A stretch of DNA of 13,410 nt from Hyphomicrobiaceae bacterium (GTDB lineage Bacteria > Pseudomonadota > Alphaproteobacteria > Rhizobiales > Hyphomicrobiaceae), in NCBI GenBank assembly GCA_021775715.1, contig JAJFHI010000259.1, forward strand, positions 1 through 13,410, written 5' to 3'. The notes under the pieces were generated by a model. It made no database searches and was not told the DNA's origin. It was given only the letters and a program-made list of their open reading frames with translations. The position numbers were made by a program, and so were the translations under genes. The stretch's first letter is position 1; the number at the start of each line of letters is the position of its first letter. This document shows, one piece after another, positions 5,932-13,410 of this stretch.

Positions 5932-8900
5932 ATGTTTAAGAAACTCGTCGCCTTCAGCCTCGGCAATCGTATCTTCGTTATTGCCGCATCACTTCTGCTC
6001 GCGGCATACGGGGCTTTCATATTGCCGCGCTTGCCGGTTGATGTTTTTCCCGACCTAAACAGACCTACCGTCACCCTCCTGACAGAAGCTGAAGGCTTCG
6101 CACCACAAGAGGTTGAACAACTTGTCACCTATCCCTTGGAGACTGTGCTGAATGGTATGCCGGGCGTGCTGCGGCTACGGTCTGTCTCCAGTGTCGGTCT
6201 GTCGATTATATATGTCGAGTTCGACTGGGGCACCGACGTTTATCGCAACAGGCAATTGGTGGCGGAACGGCTGGCACTCGTGCGCGACCAGCTTCCAGCA
6301 AACGTGCAACCACAAATGGGCCCGATCTCGTCAATAATGGGCGAGATAATGCTGGTCGCGATCACCGGAAAAACAATTTCGCCAATGAAGTTGCGCGAGA
6401 TCGCCGACTTCGTTGTCCGCCCGCAACTGCTGACAATTTCAGGCGTGGCGCAGGTCATCCCGATTGGCGGCGAGGTTCGGCAATACCGTGTGAGCCCTGA
6501 CCTCGTGGCAATGCAAAGGTTGCAGATAACGCCAAAAATGATTGAGGGAGTTATATCCGAATTTGGCGCCAACACTGGCGGCGGCTTCATTGATCAGCAC
6601 AGTCGCGAGTACCTCATCCGAAACATCGGTCGCACGACAAAGCTCGATGATTTGCGGAATCTTGTCGTCGTCATGCGGGGATCTCAGCCGATCCTTCTAC
6701 GTCAAGTCGCAGACGTCGATTTCGCAGCACGCGTAAGACGTGGCGATGCGGGTTTCCAAGGCGAGCCTGCTGTCATAATAGGGGTACAAAAACAGCCGCA
6801 AGCCGACACCGTCGCCCTCACACAACAGATAGAAACTGAGCTGAGGAAAATTCAACGCACGATGCCGGAGGGCGTTGTTGCGGACAGAGTTCAATTCCGC
6901 CAGTCTACATTCATTGAAAACTCGATAGACAACGTGAAGTCCGTGCTCATCGAGGCGGCAATCGTCGTCGCGCTCATACTGTTGTTGTTCTTAATGAACT
7001 GGCGGGCAACCGCGATCTCACTAACCGCAATTCCGGTGTCGATCCTGATCACCGTTCTCGTTTTCAAATACTTTGGACTGTCGATCAACACCATGACACT
7101 TGGCGGTCTGGCGATTGCGATTGGAGAGCTTGTCGACGACGCCGTTGTCGGTGTTGAAAACGTACTGAGGCGGTTGCGTTTGAATCAAGAGCGAGAGGTG
7201 CCACAGCCGCACCTAACCGTAGTTCTGAACGCCTCGCATGAAGTGCGCTCCGGTATCGTCTATGCCACGGCAATCATCGTACTTGTATTTGTTCCGTTGT
7301 TTGCCCTGACAGGAATTGAGGGCCAGCTGTTTCGACCGCTCGGCGTTGCATACATCGTTTCGATACTCGCAAGCCTGATCACGTCAATCACACTGACGCC
7401 AGTCATGTGCCACTATCTTCTCAAAACACCTCGTGAGACGGAAGAAAAAGACACCTTCATTGTGAGGTTGCTAAAGGCTGGCAACAAAAAACTCCTGAAC
7501 ATCGCACTAACCCACGGCCGGATCGTTGTCTTGAGTGTTGCAATTGCCGTGATCGGTTCAGCGGCTGTTGCATGGAAACTGCCACGCGCGTTTCTGCCGG
7601 CGTTCAATGAAGGTACATTGCTGGTCTCAATTCTTTATAACCCAGGCATTTCTCTGGCGGAATCAAGTCGCCTTGGCAGCGTTGCCGAACGCATCGTGAT
7701 GAAGGTCGAGGAGGTCAAGTCGATTGGCCGCCGAACGGGCCGCGCTGAACTTGATGAGCATGCCGAAGGCATTCACACGAGCGAGCTTGACGTTGACCTC
7801 CACAAGTCGGATCGATCTCGCGATGAAATCTTCAATGATATCCGCCAGCGCCTTGCCATACTCCCAGCTGTCATCAACATCGGCCAACCGATCAGCCACC
7901 GGCTTGATCATATGTTGTCAGGCATTCGTGCTCAAATCGCACTGAAAATATTCGGAGAAGATCTCGACCGTTTGCGGACGCTCGCCGCGAACATGCAGTC
8001 GCGCCTTCGAGCAATCCCTGGCATCGTCGACCTGCAAATAGAAAAACAAGTTCTAATCCCACAATTGCAGGTGGTCCCAGACTTCGAGCGTGCGGCTCTT
8101 TATGGCGTCACGCCGGCAGCGCTGACCGGCACACTTGCTCACCTCTCAAACGGCAATCGCGTCTCGCAAGTGATCGAAGGTAACCGCCGTTTTGATGTCG
8201 TGATGCGGCTAAAAGATGAGGACCGATCGACGCGTGGTCTTGGCGAAGCACTGGTCGCGACACCAACGGGTTACGTGCCCTTAAACCGACTGGCATCAAT
8301 CAAAGAAGCCGACGGCCCCAACCAAATCCTTCGCGAAAACCAGCAACGCCGCATTGTCGTTTTGGCAAACGGCGACGGCAAACAGGATATGGCGGCGATC
8401 ATTGCTGATATTCGCAATATTATTGACCAAACCGAACTGCCGCCAGGTTACGTCACACGACTGGAAGGGCAGTTCCAAGCACAGGAAGAAGCGACCCGAA
8501 CCATCGGCCTTCTGTCGCTAATCTCGCTTTCGCTGATCTTCGTCGTCTTGTACAGCCGCTACAATTCAGTTGTTCTTGCGGGGATAATATTGACAAACAT
8601 ACCACTCGCGCTCATCGGCAGTGTTGCAGCTCTGTGGATTGCCGGATTACCGTTTTCTATCGCAAGTTTAATCGGTTTCATCACATTGGCTGGCATCTCA
8701 GCACGCAACGGAATTCTCAAAGTCAGCCATTACATCAATCTCGCTCTTTTTGAAGGTGAGACGTTCGGACGGGACCTCGTCATCCGCGGCTCACTAGAGC
8801 GTTTGACACCCGTGCTCATGACCGCGTTGTCGGCGGGGTTAGCGCTCCTCCCTCTCATGATCGGATCAGACGAACCGGGACGCGAAATTCTACATCCTCT

Positions 8901-9072
8901 CGCTGTTACGATTTTCGGCGGTTTAATTTCAGCGACCCTAATCGACTCATTCTTGACGCCATTGCTGTTTTACAAATTTGGCCAAAAGCCGCTCGAACAC
9001 ATCCGCGCCACCCATCAAGACACCGCAGAGGCGCGTCTTGGCGATGACGCAAACGCAATCCAAGCCTACTAG
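5932..9072 (+). CDS. Heavy-metal RND efflux pump, CusA/CzcA family inner-membrane subunit
   Basis: This full-length 1046-residue proton-driven antiporter of the HME-RND group exports metal cations with the adaptor encoded just upstream. It opens with the typical MFKKLVAFSLGNR helix and PRLPVDVFPDLNRPTVTLLTEAEG. The transmembrane helix 4 motif is GGLAIAIGELVDDAVVGVEN (about 391-410). The proton-relay residues D402 and E409 are present, but the first Asp found in CzcA (DxG) is Ala, as in CusA. The periplasmic segment RTGRAELDEH (601-610) and HRLDHMLSGIRAQIA (656-670) are family signatures. The substrate class cannot be settled from this: the TM4 motif is CusA-like, while the PISHRLDHMLSG loop differs from both E. 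coli CusA and Cupriavidus CzcA. AGGG (5921-5924) overlaps the adaptor stop codon and lies 7 nt before ATG, so the two are translationally linked. Confidence 0.94.
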   Translation: MFKKLVAFSLGNRIFVIAASLLLAAYGAFILPRLPVDVFPDLNRPTVTLLTEAEGFAPQEVEQLVTYPLETVLNGMPGVLRLRSVSSVGLSIIYVEFDWGTDVYRNRQLVAERLALVRDQLPANVQPQMGPISSIMGEIMLVAITGKTISPMKLREIADFVVRPQLLTISGVAQVIPIGGEVRQYRVSPDLVAMQRLQITPKMIEGVISEFGANTGGGFIDQHSREYLIRNIGRTTKLDDLRNLVVVMRGSQPILLRQVADVDFAARVRRGDAGFQGEPAVIIGVQKQPQADTVALTQQIETELRKIQRTMPEGVVADRVQFRQSTFIENSIDNVKSVLIEAAIVVALILLLFLMNWRATAISLTAIPVSILITVLVFKYFGLSINTMTLGGLAIAIGELVDDAVVGVENVLRRLRLNQEREVPQPHLTVVLNASHEVRSGIVYATAIIVLVFVPLFALTGIEGQLFRPLGVAYIVSILASLITSITLTPVMCHYLLKTPRETEEKDTFIVRLLKAGNKKLLNIALTHGRIVVLSVAIAVIGSAAVAWKLPRAFLPAFNEGTLLVSILYNPGISLAESSRLGSVAERIVMKVEEVKSIGRRTGRAELDEHAEGIHTSELDVDLHKSDRSRDEIFNDIRQRLAILPAVINIGQPISHRLDHMLSGIRAQIALKIFGEDLDRLRTLAANMQSRLRAIPGIVDLQIEKQVLIPQLQVVPDFERAALYGVTPAALTGTLAHLSNGNRVSQVIEGNRRFDVVMRLKDEDRSTRGLGEALVATPTGYVPLNRLASIKEADGPNQILRENQQRRIVVLANGDGKQDMAAIIADIRNIIDQTELPPGYVTRLEGQFQAQEEATRTIGLLSLISLSLIFVVLYSRYNSVVLAGIILTNIPLALIGSVAALWIAGLPFSIASLIGFITLAGISARNGILKVSHYINLALFEGETFGRDLVIRGSLERLTPVLMTALSAGLALLPLMIGSDEPGREILHPLAVTIFGGLISATLIDSFLTPLLFYKFGQKPLEHIRATHQDTAEARLGDDANAIQAY

Positions 9073-9095
9073 CCACTTGATAATCGGAGACAAAA

Positions 9096-9491
9096 ATGAA
9101 CTCAGCTCTACGCATCCTTGTCGCTGTCATTTGCGCGATCGGTCTTTCGATTTCGCAAGGCTTTGCACACGATGAAAAGGCAACTCCAGGCACTGCAAAG
9201 CATGGTGGTCAATACACTGTCTACGACGTGCACCACGGAATCGAAATGGTGGCGACAGACAGCAAACTTGTCTTCCACATGACGGAGGATCTTGAACCAA
9301 TCGACATGACGGGCGGCACGTTCAAAGTATTCATACAAGCCGACACCGAGACAGAAGCTCTGACGCTCAAGCCAGAGGGCAGCATGCTTACAACAGAGCT
9401 ATCAAGCCCCCTTCCCAAAGGCGCAAAGATCGCTCTCTCTGGAAAAGATGCAGACGGTCACAGCCTACAAGCTCGCTTTGTAAAAGAATAA
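9096..9491 (+). CDS. Small periplasmic protein of the metal efflux operon
   Basis: The 131-residue product has a clear Sec signal (residues 1-24, ending QGFA before HDE). The mature part of about 107 residues looks beta-rich and begins with KHGGQYTVYDVHHGIEMV, so several histidines sit near the N-terminus. Proteins with an HGG start and this pattern are often encoded beside CzcA-type pumps and are presumed metal-binding; I know of no proven role. Its mature domain resembles the extra N-terminal domain of the adaptor encoded at 4188 (shared EMV, a hydrophobic strand L.V, a P at the same distance, then alternating strands). ATG 9096 has GGAGA 5 nt upstream and lies 23 nt after the pump stop, so it is the last gene of the operon. 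A metal chaperone or inhibitor-like subunit is the best guess. Confidence 0.82.
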   Translation: MNSALRILVAVICAIGLSISQGFAHDEKATPGTAKHGGQYTVYDVHHGIEMVATDSKLVFHMTEDLEPIDMTGGTFKVFIQADTETEALTLKPEGSMLTTELSSPLPKGAKIALSGKDADGHSLQARFVKE

Positions 9492-9659
9492 ACTGGTGAT
9501 GTCTCCGCGCGAGGTCAGAATTGCGTATCAACACGGCCGCTGCGAGCCTTGCAATCATCTCGCCTCGCGCCGCACTGCCAGCCTCCAACAATATCTGTCA
9601 GGCGTTTAACCGCCAAAGTTCGTTGACGCCGCGAACGATGTTGCACGACCGCTTGGCGT

Positions 9660-10121
9660 TTACTTATCAGGTTTGGCGGATATAACTTCGTGGCGAAGCG
9701 CAACAGCATCCTGCGTTTCAACATCCAGAAGGCGCGCAACAAGAGTTACCATCGATCGCTCGTCGTAATCAATATGACCGTCGGCAAGAGTTATTTCCCA
9801 TAACAGTCGGACAATTTCGTGCCGCCCCTCCCGATCCAAATTCTTATGCAGGACACGAGTGAAGCGATGGACGTCAACTGCATCCTCTTCTCTCCTTTCG
9901 GCTTCCTGGATAAGCGTCTCAGTATCATCTGATGTCAGCTTGAATCGTCTGGTCAGAATATCGCGTAGCATTTTGGTTTCTTCAACGGACTGATATCCGT
10001 CGGCCTTGGCGCAGTGAACAAGCAATGCCGCGCACGCTAGCCTCAGGGCTTGCTCATCAAGATTTTGTGGAGGGTTGTCCTCCAACAGGTCGGTGATGAA
10101 GTTTTCAATTTTCCGGAACAT
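9660..10121 (-). CDS. TerB-like protein (COG4103 type)
   Basis: This 153-residue all-helical cytoplasmic protein resembles the TerB/DjlA-N domain family: ACAALLVHCAKADGYQSVEE (about 29-48) and LLWEITLADGHIDYDE (about 107-122) are the two repeat-like segments, each with an acidic ADG motif seen in TerB proteins, where they bind metal ions. Despite the name, the stand-alone short members are not shown to give tellurite resistance, and no other ter gene is present. I chose ATG 10121; a TTG 48 nt further upstream keeps the frame open but would add an unlikely basic leader. An AGGG lies about 11 nt before the ATG, which is rather far. It converges on the metal operon, with 168 nt between the two stops, and is transcribed in the same direction as the next gene but about 200 nt away from it. 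Confidence 0.8.
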   Translation of the reverse strand: MFRKIENFITDLLEDNPPQNLDEQALRLACAALLVHCAKADGYQSVEETKMLRDILTRRFKLTSDDTETLIQEAERREEDAVDVHRFTRVLHKNLDREGRHEIVRLLWEITLADGHIDYDERSMVTLVARLLDVETQDAVALRHEVISAKPDK

Positions 10122-10318
10122 ATGTTCGTAAACCCTTGTTTTTAATCTCTGTCGTGTAGCTGAGTGCAAAGAAAGTTGCGGCTAAGAAAAAGTATCGCCC
10201 TCGCGTCAGCGGAGTATCCTACAGCCCCGATCGGACGCGTTAGGTTATTCGTGGACCTCACAAGTGTAGCATCAAAACATCCGGTCAATAACGCGGAGCT
10301 GAATTACCACGAACCTTG

Positions 10319-11164
10319 TTACTTGGATCGATCGTGGGTGTCAGGCTTTTCTTGCACCTCGTCAGGCTCCCGAAATGGCTGGCTTAGCATAAGATCCAAT
10401 CGCTGTTCTACCGGGTCCCGGAATTGCTCTAACCCGATGACCATACGCACATGCCCATCAGCTGGTTGGTCAAGATAGGTTCCAAACAAACGATCCCACC
10501 AAGGCAGATTAAATCCGAAGTTAGAATTGGTTTCACGCACAATAACCGAGTGATGCACACGGTGCATATCCGGCGTCACCACAAGCCAGCGCATAACGCG
10601 ATCCAATCCAAGCGGCATATGAATGTTGGAGTGATTGAACATCGCCGTTGCGTTCAGCAACAGTTCGAACACGAGAACGGATATTGCCGGTGTACCGAGT
10701 ACTGTCACAACGGAGAGCTTGATGATCATTGACAATACAATCTCGATTGGATGAAAGCGCGCGCCAGTGGTGACATCGAACTCCTGGTCTGCATGATGCA
10801 TGCGATGCAACCGCCACAATATTGGCACGGCGTGGAAGAGGACGTGCTGCCAGTAGATCACGAGGTCGAGGATCAGAACGGAAACCAATACGGTCGTCCA
10901 TACTGGAAGCTGCCAATTGTTGAAAAGACCCCACCCCTCGCTTTCGCATAGCATTGCCAGTGCAACAGCACTCACCGGAAAAAGAACGCGGACAGCAAGG
11001 CTATCGATTACCACGATGCCGAGATTGCTCGGCCACCGAGTACTGCGGCTGGTGTCGTGTGGACGTCGAGGTGACGTAAGTTCCCACAGCGCCATGAGCA
11101 TGAACACGAAAGCAAATGCTGCAAGACGGACCTGGGGCTCGTAACCAATTAAGAATTCAATCAT
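10319..11164 (-). CDS. Fatty acid hydroxylase / sterol desaturase family membrane protein
   Basis: The 281-residue integral membrane protein belongs to the di-iron fatty acid hydroxylase superfamily, which oxidises C-H bonds of lipids, carotenoids or sterols using oxygen. The histidine boxes that bind the two irons are all present: H107-xxx-H111 (HVLFH), H120-xx-H123-H124 (HRMHH), H178/H182 (NHSNIH) and H201-xx-H204-H205 (HRVHH), with an extra conserved ARFHP (H138). Hydrophobic segments lie at about 10-30, 49-72, 88-106 and 145-170. NLPWWDRLFGTY near the C-terminus is a strong family marker. The substrate cannot be told; bacterial members are often of unknown role. The TAA stop is at 10319-10321. 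The start ATG 11164 has a GGAG about 11 nt upstream. The last 40 residues are charged and variable. Confidence 0.92.
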   Translation of the reverse strand: MIEFLIGYEPQVRLAAFAFVFMLMALWELTSPRRPHDTSRSTRWPSNLGIVVIDSLAVRVLFPVSAVALAMLCESEGWGLFNNWQLPVWTTVLVSVLILDLVIYWQHVLFHAVPILWRLHRMHHADQEFDVTTGARFHPIEIVLSMIIKLSVVTVLGTPAISVLVFELLLNATAMFNHSNIHMPLGLDRVMRWLVVTPDMHRVHHSVIVRETNSNFGFNLPWWDRLFGTYLDQPADGHVRMVIGLEQFRDPVEQRLDLMLSQPFREPDEVQEKPDTHDRSK

Positions 11165-11245
11165 CGGAAAGAACGCTCCGTACCGTTTTCGCCTGTGGTC
11201 TCATAGTGAACTGAGCAAACCTTTTTATACTGGACCCTTGCCGCT

Positions 11246-11275
11246 ATCATAGATCTTTGAAAAGAATGCCTGCAA
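11246..11275 (-). promoter_or_regulatory. Candidate promoter of the fatty acid hydroxylase gene
   Basis: Read on the minus strand, TTGCAG (11275-11270) and TATGAT (11251-11246) are 18 nt apart. They lie about 80 nt upstream of the ATG at 11164 and downstream of the katG terminator, so the gene has its own promoter. Confidence 0.5.
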
Positions 11276-11350
11276 CTAGGTCTGGGAGCGGTTCATCGGT
11301 GTCGGCCGCTCAATATCCGATGACCGAGTTCAGCGGATCGAGTAGGCCCA

Positions 11351-11388
11351 AATAAAAGCGGCGTTTCAAGACAACTTGAAACGCCGCT
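11351..11388 (-). terminator. Intrinsic terminator of katG
   Basis: AGCGGCGTTTCAAG (11357-11370) and CTTGAAACGCCGCT (11375-11388) form a perfect 14-bp stem with a 4-nt ACAA loop. On the minus strand it is followed by TTTATTTG, and it lies 44 nt after the katG stop codon. Confidence 0.9.
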
Positions 11389-11432
11389 CTCATATCATCT
11401 TCAAACCAGCCGCGATGGCCGGTTCGCTACTT

Positions 11433-13410
11433 TTAAGCTAGGTCGAAGCGATCAAGGTTCATGACCTTGCCCCATGCAGCGGCAAAATCTTGCGCAAATG
11501 TCTGCTCCGCGTCCTCACATGCATAGACTTCTGCGAGCGCGCGTAGCTGCGAGTTCGAACCGAAGACAAGATCGGCGCGTGTGGCGGACCACTTAACCTC
11601 GCCCGTGGCCTGATCGCGACCTTCAAACACATCCTTTGAGTCCGCGGCAATTGCCCAAACCGTATCCAGATCGATCAGGTTGACGAAGAAATCATTACTC
11701 AATGTTTCAGACTTCTTAGTGAGGGCACCATGTTTGGACTGGCCAACGTTGGCATTGAGCACACGCATGCCGCCAACGAGAGTTGTCATTTCAGGTGCCG
11801 TCAGTGTGAGCAATTGCGCCTTATCGATCAACAGCTCCTCGGCCGATCTGACATGTCCGTTTTTGAGGTAATTGCGGAACCCGTCTGCGGTCGGCTCAAG
11901 GACTGCAAAGGAGTCCACATCGGTCTGGTCCTGCGACGCGTCCGTACGACCCGCCGAGAACGGAACTTCCACATCATGGCCAGCATTCTTCGCGGCCTTT
12001 TCTACAGCAGCACAACCACCCAAAACAATCAGATCGGCTATTGAAACTTTTTTGCTGCCCGACTGGGCACTGTTGAACTCAGTCTGGATCGCCTCCATTG
12101 ACTTCAGAACAGTTGCAAGCTCGGCCGGATCGTTGACGTCCCAGTCTTTTTGCGGGGCAAGTCGAATGCGCGCGCCGTTCGCACCACCACGTTTGTCGCT
12201 ACCACGGAATGTGGAAGCCGACGCCCAGGCCGTCGAAACAAGTTGGGCAATAGATAGGCTTGAAGCAAGTAACTTGGCCTTGAGGGACGCGATGTCTTGC
12301 TCGTCGATCAGTTCATGATCGACATCGGGAACTGGGTCTTGCCACAACTGCGGCTCAGACGGCACGAGTGCGCCAACCCCGCGAACGTAAGGTCCCATAT
12401 CGCGGTGGGTCAGCTTGAACCATGCTTTGGCAAAAGCGTCAGCCAATTCCACCGGATTCTCATGGTAGCGCTTAGAAATTGGCGCATAGATCGGGTCCAT
12501 CTTCAAAGCCATGTCCGCGGTCGTCATCATAAGTGGCTGCGTCTTAGATGGATCGTGAGCCTGAGGCGGCGCATCGGCAGAAGATGCAGTTGTTGGTGTC
12601 CACTGATGCGCACCAGCCGGGCTCTGCGTCAGTTCCCAATCATAGCCGAGCAGAACGTCGAAAAAGCCGTTGTCCCATTTCACCGGATTGATCGTCCAGG
12701 CACCTTCGAGACCACTGGTGATCGTGTCATCACCTTTGCCAGCGCCGAAGGTGTTCTTCCAACCGAGGCCTTGTTCTTCGATGCTTGCACCTTCGGGCTC
12801 GCGACCGACGTACTGGTCCGGGTCGGCGGCACCATGGGCCTTGCCGAATGTGTGCCCGCCGGCAACGAGTGCAACGGTCTCCTCGTCATTCATTGCCATC
12901 CGCTTGAAGGTGTCGCGAATGTCGCGGGCGGACGCGAGCGGATCGGGATTGCCGTTCGGGCCTTGCGGGTTGACGTAAATCAGACCCATCTGAACAGCGC
13001 CGAGCGGGTCTTCGAGCTGCCTGTCACCGCTATAGCGCTGGTCGCCAAGCCACTCTGTTTCTGGACCCCAGTAGATGTCTTCTTCAGGCTCCCAGATGTC
13101 TTCGCGGCCACCGGCAAAACCAAACGTTTTGAAACCCATCGTCTCCAAGGCGCGATTGCCCGCGAATATCAACAGGTCGGCCCAGGAGATTTTCCGGCCA
13201 TACTTCTGTTTGATCGGCCAGAGCAAACGGCGCGCTTTGTCGAGGTTGCCGTTGTCAGGCCAGCTGTTGACGGGAGCGAAGCGCTGATTGCCCGCTCCTG
13301 CGCCACCGCGGCCGTCATGGATGCGGTACGTACCGGCACTGTGCCACGTCATGCGAATAAAGAACGGTCCATAGTGCCCGTAGTCCGCTGGCCACCAGTC
13401 CTGCGAATTC
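11433..13410 (-). CDS. katG: Catalase-peroxidase KatG (N-terminus beyond right edge)
   Basis: This bifunctional heme enzyme breaks down hydrogen peroxide and oxidises phenolic donors. The frame is open to the right edge: 19 residues (NSQDWWPADYGHYGPFFIR) precede the first internal Met at 13352, so 658 of the usual 720-750 residues are present and about 70 are missing. The distal catalytic residues Arg, Trp and His are in IRMTWHSAGTYR. Counting from the Met at 13352, the covalent Trp-Tyr-Met adduct partners are W3, Y126 (LIYVNPQGPNG) and M152 (KRMAMNDEE), and the proximal heme ligand is H167 in GGHTFGKAHG. The C-terminal, heme-less duplicate domain is complete (LIVLGGCAAVEKAA, EVPFSAGRTDASQ, ending NLDRFDLA). 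All key residues are intact, so the enzyme should be active. The start and any OxyR or Fur site lie outside the window. Confidence 0.97.
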   Translation of the reverse strand, partial: NSQDWWPADYGHYGPFFIRMTWHSAGTYRIHDGRGGAGAGNQRFAPVNSWPDNGNLDKARRLLWPIKQKYGRKISWADLLIFAGNRALETMGFKTFGFAGGREDIWEPEEDIYWGPETEWLGDQRYSGDRQLEDPLGAVQMGLIYVNPQGPNGNPDPLASARDIRDTFKRMAMNDEETVALVAGGHTFGKAHGAADPDQYVGREPEGASIEEQGLGWKNTFGAGKGDDTITSGLEGAWTINPVKWDNGFFDVLLGYDWELTQSPAGAHQWTPTTASSADAPPQAHDPSKTQPLMMTTADMALKMDPIYAPISKRYHENPVELADAFAKAWFKLTHRDMGPYVRGVGALVPSEPQLWQDPVPDVDHELIDEQDIASLKAKLLASSLSIAQLVSTAWASASTFRGSDKRGGANGARIRLAPQKDWDVNDPAELATVLKSMEAIQTEFNSAQSGSKKVSIADLIVLGGCAAVEKAAKNAGHDVEVPFSAGRTDASQDQTDVDSFAVLEPTADGFRNYLKNGHVRSAEELLIDKAQLLTLTAPEMTTLVGGMRVLNANVGQSKHGALTKKSETLSNDFFVNLIDLDTVWAIAADSKDVFEGRDQATGEVKWSATRADLVFGSNSQLRALAEVYACEDAEQTFAQDFAAAWGKVMNLDRFDLA

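Noticed and set aside
9499..9609. A 36-codon plus-strand reading frame 8 nt after the last metal operon gene, with a CEPC motif.
   Set aside because: There is no Shine-Dalgarno site, no signal or recognisable domain, and it sits in a region with no sign of coding constraint; a chance frame is more likely.
9601..9614. A GGCG-TTTAAC-CGCC hairpin as terminator of the metal operon.
   Set aside because: The stem is only 4 bp and no T-run follows.
9660..10121. A tellurite resistance locus suggested by the TerB-like protein.
   Set aside because: No terZ, terC, terD or other ter gene is present, and stand-alone TerB-domain proteins are not evidence of tellurite resistance.

Overview
The window looks like chromosomal DNA from an alphaproteobacterium, probably of the Hyphomicrobiales/Rhodobacterales type. 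That placement is an inference from moderate GC content (judged by eye), good Shine-Dalgarno sites, a SoxC/cytochrome c pair of alphaproteobacterial style, and the resemblance of the proteins. No rRNA, tRNA, CRISPR array, insertion sequence or phage gene was seen.

Layout from left to right. (1) Positions 1-610, minus strand, hold the N-terminal 203 residues of a cytoplasmic molybdopterin oxidoreductase with an N-terminal [4Fe-4S] cysteine motif; the gene runs off the left edge. (2) Positions 891-1304 hold a decayed gene for a PPOX-type FMN flavoprotein, with two reading-frame breaks and a lost C-terminus. (3) Positions 1589-3458 hold a translationally coupled soxC-soxD-like pair: a Tat-exported molybdenum sulfite/sulfane dehydrogenase and a membrane-anchored monoheme cytochrome c. 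No other sox gene is visible. (4) Positions 3698-9491 hold a four-gene plus-strand heavy-metal efflux operon. It encodes a His-rich exported small protein, an RND periplasmic adaptor with an unusual extra N-terminal half, a CusA/CzcA-type RND pump, and a small periplasmic protein that resembles the adaptor's extra domain. There is no outer-membrane factor gene. (5) The rest is on the minus strand: a TerB-like protein (9660-10121), a fatty acid hydroxylase/sterol desaturase family membrane protein (10319-11164), and a katG catalase-peroxidase (11433 to beyond the right edge) followed by a perfect 14-bp terminator hairpin.

How the parts relate. SoxC and its cytochrome would oxidise reduced sulfur in the periplasm and pass electrons to the respiratory chain. 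The RND set would move a heavy-metal cation (copper, silver, zinc, cobalt or cadmium; the exact ion cannot be fixed here) out of the periplasm, with His-rich proteins buffering or handing over metal. KatG removes hydrogen peroxide. The adjacency suggests a metal, sulfur and oxidative stress neighbourhood, but only the metal operon and the soxCD pair are clearly co-transcribed units. The most unusual points are the adaptor's fused metal-binding membrane domain with its stand-alone relative at the far end of the same operon, and the orphan soxCD pair.
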